Positions 42,868 to 43,823 of a stretch of 43,823 nucleotides of DNA are shown here, in pieces. A model generated the notes under the pieces. The model made no database searches, was not told the origin of the DNA, and saw only the letters and a list, made by a program, of their open reading frames with translations. The DNA is taken from NCBI GenBank assembly GCA_018816555.1, contig JAHIVT010000040.1, positions 1-43,823 of the forward strand, written 5' to 3'. This DNA comes from Pseudomonadota bacterium. GTDB lineage: Bacteria > Desulfobacterota > Desulfobulbia > Desulfobulbales > SURF-16. The first letter of the stretch is position 1, and the number at the start of each line of letters is the position of its first letter. A program made the position numbers and the translations under genes.

Positions 42868-43581
42868 ATGGAGACAACTGCAGCAAAGAAAATATTAATT
42901 ATCTGCTATTCCTTAAGCGGTCAGACGAGTAACCTGCTGGCCAGATTGACAAACGGGCTGGAATCCGCCGGGGTAACGGTAACCATCGAAAGACTGCGCC
43001 CGGTGAAGCCTCTGCGCTTTCCGTTTGGATCAATCCGGGCAACAGTGATCATGATGCTGCTCACCTTTTTCCGAAAGCGCATTCCCATAGCACCATTGTC
43101 AGATAAATGCAAGGGCCGGTTTGATCTCATAATCCTCGCCGGACCCACCTGGTCGTATCAGCCTAGCGGCCCGGTCCTGTCACTTCTCGACCGCGACGGC
43201 AGCACTCTTTTTGCAAACCAGACCGTGATCTCCCTCATTTCCTGCCGGGGCTATTGGCGGATGCACCTGATCGGCCTGCGTGCCCTGCTGAATAAAAAAG
43301 GGGCATCCGTGGTCAATCGCATTGTCTTTACCCATCCCAGCCGCGAGCCCTGGCGCACCATTGGCGTATTCATGAAAATTGCAGGCAGATCTCCGGAGAG
43401 ATCGAAATTTATCGGCAGGTATTACCCCAGGTACGGCCATGAAAAAAATCAGCTGGAAGAGGCCAGCCGCTTCGGCGCCATGCTCGGCCAGGCCCTGATA
43501 GAGGGAAAAGATCTTGCCTCCCTCAATTTCCAGACACCGCTGGCCATCATCCGTGGCGGCAGCAGCAACCAAGCAGGCTAA
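42868..43581 (+). CDS. Flavodoxin-like fold protein
   Basis: A 237-residue protein with the FMN phosphate-binding loop YSLSGQTSNLL near the N-terminus and a LAGPTWSYQPSGPV segment contacting flavin in flavodoxin-like folds. It is longer than classical flavodoxin. GGAG five bases upstream supports the ATG. It is divergent from hemG, and a redox role near porphyrin synthesis is possible. The substrate is unknown. Confidence 0.8.
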   Translation: METTAAKKILIICYSLSGQTSNLLARLTNGLESAGVTVTIERLRPVKPLRFPFGSIRATVIMMLLTFFRKRIPIAPLSDKCKGRFDLIILAGPTWSYQPSGPVLSLLDRDGSTLFANQTVISLISCRGYWRMHLIGLRALLNKKGASVVNRIVFTHPSREPWRTIGVFMKIAGRSPERSKFIGRYYPRYGHEKNQLEEASRFGAMLGQALIEGKDLASLNFQTPLAIIRGGSSNQAG

Positions 43582-43588
43582 AGGGTGC

Positions 43589-43823
43589 CTAAAATTCAAT
43601 CCCCTTCTGCGCCATCACCCCTGCCGCATAGGGATGCTTGATCATCCGCACCTCTGACACCAGGTCAGCGGCGTCCACAAGCTTCTCACCGGCATCGCGG
43701 CCCGTAATAACCAGATGCAGGCCGGCAGGACGATTTCTGATCAGGTCAAGCACCTCCGCCTCATCCACCATGCCATAGGTGAGCAGATAGGTCAGCTCAT
43801 CCAGCACCACCATGTCATAACGG
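43589..43823 (-). CDS. cobO: Cob(I)yrinic acid a,c-diamide adenosyltransferase, 5'-truncated by window edge
   Basis: Only the C-terminal part is visible. The RYDMVVLDELTYLL segment (Walker B-like YDxVVLDE of the CobO/BtuR family) reads to the window edge, followed by NRPAGLHLVITGRDAG and the SEVRMIKHPYAAGVMAQKGIEF-type C-terminus. The enzyme adenosylates the cobalt of corrinoids in vitamin B12 biosynthesis. The start lies beyond position 43823. It is convergent with the flavodoxin-like gene seven bases away. Confidence 0.93.
   Translation of the reverse strand, partial: RYDMVVLDELTYLLTYGMVDEAEVLDLIRNRPAGLHLVITGRDAGEKLVDAADLVSEVRMIKHPYAAGVMAQKGIEF

Noticed and set aside
1-43823. CRISPR array or transposase gene
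   Set aside because: No regularly spaced identical repeats of the right size and no transposase-like protein were found; the only array is the 54-bp coding repeat.

Overview
The window looks like chromosomal DNA from an anaerobic Gram-negative bacterium, most likely Desulfobacterota (a Desulfobulbales-type sulfur or sulfate metaboliser). This is inferred from gene content: a two-domain rubrerythrin, a CoA-transferase fused to a GNAT domain, ferredoxin-type proteins, a KamA-family radical SAM enzyme, a c-type cytochrome and an Mrp-type antiporter. No 16S rRNA or other decisive marker is present, so the assignment is tentative. There is no phage, plasmid or CRISPR signature.

Layout. 1-5.2 kb: GNAT acetyltransferase, an A+T-rich membrane-anchored TPR protein, a CoA-transferase/GNAT fusion, a reverse-strand pair (small c-type cytochrome plus a Cys-rich protein) and an exported 18-residue repeat protein. 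5.3-12.7 kb (minus strand): an Mrp/Mnh-type cation/proton antiporter operon in the order E-F-G-(DUF4040+B)-C-D-like-D-like-D-like. Most junctions overlap by 4-8 bases, but a 177-bp imperfect palindrome sits between F and G. 12.9-15.7 kb (plus): a NodI/NodJ-like ABC exporter and a LOG-family protein. 15.9-20.5 kb (minus): a PAS/PAS hybrid histidine kinase followed by a Cys-rich ferredoxin protein, then a YqaA-like membrane protein and an iron-type alcohol dehydrogenase. 20.7-27.2 kb: small secreted, lipoprotein and membrane proteins, a second copy of the Cys-rich family, a second long palindrome, and a response regulator/HAMP kinase pair.

27.5-33 kb: tRNA-Arg, a large AAA+ ATPase behind a near-ideal Fur-type palindrome, an Smr-domain protein, a lipoprotein/EamA pair, and a rubrerythrin operon with a promoter-overlapping palindrome. 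33-36.2 kb (minus): a NorQ-NorD ATPase/VWA module in which norD is divided by an in-frame TAG. 36.4-43.8 kb: an orphan ModA-like lipoprotein, a KamA-family enzyme, a 1.27-kb gene-free tract ahead of dnaA (possible origin), protoporphyrinogen oxidase, a divergent flavodoxin-like protein, and the 3' part of a cob(I)alamin adenosyltransferase cut by the window edge.

Functional themes are ion homeostasis (Mrp), oxidative or iron stress (rubrerythrin, Fur-type and PerR-like operators), two-component signalling, and tetrapyrrole metabolism at the right end. The best leads are the split norD, the two long palindromic elements, the paralogous Cys-rich family, the putatively Fur-controlled AAA+ protein, and a Mrp-operon D-like subunit that lacks the usual TM5 glutamate.
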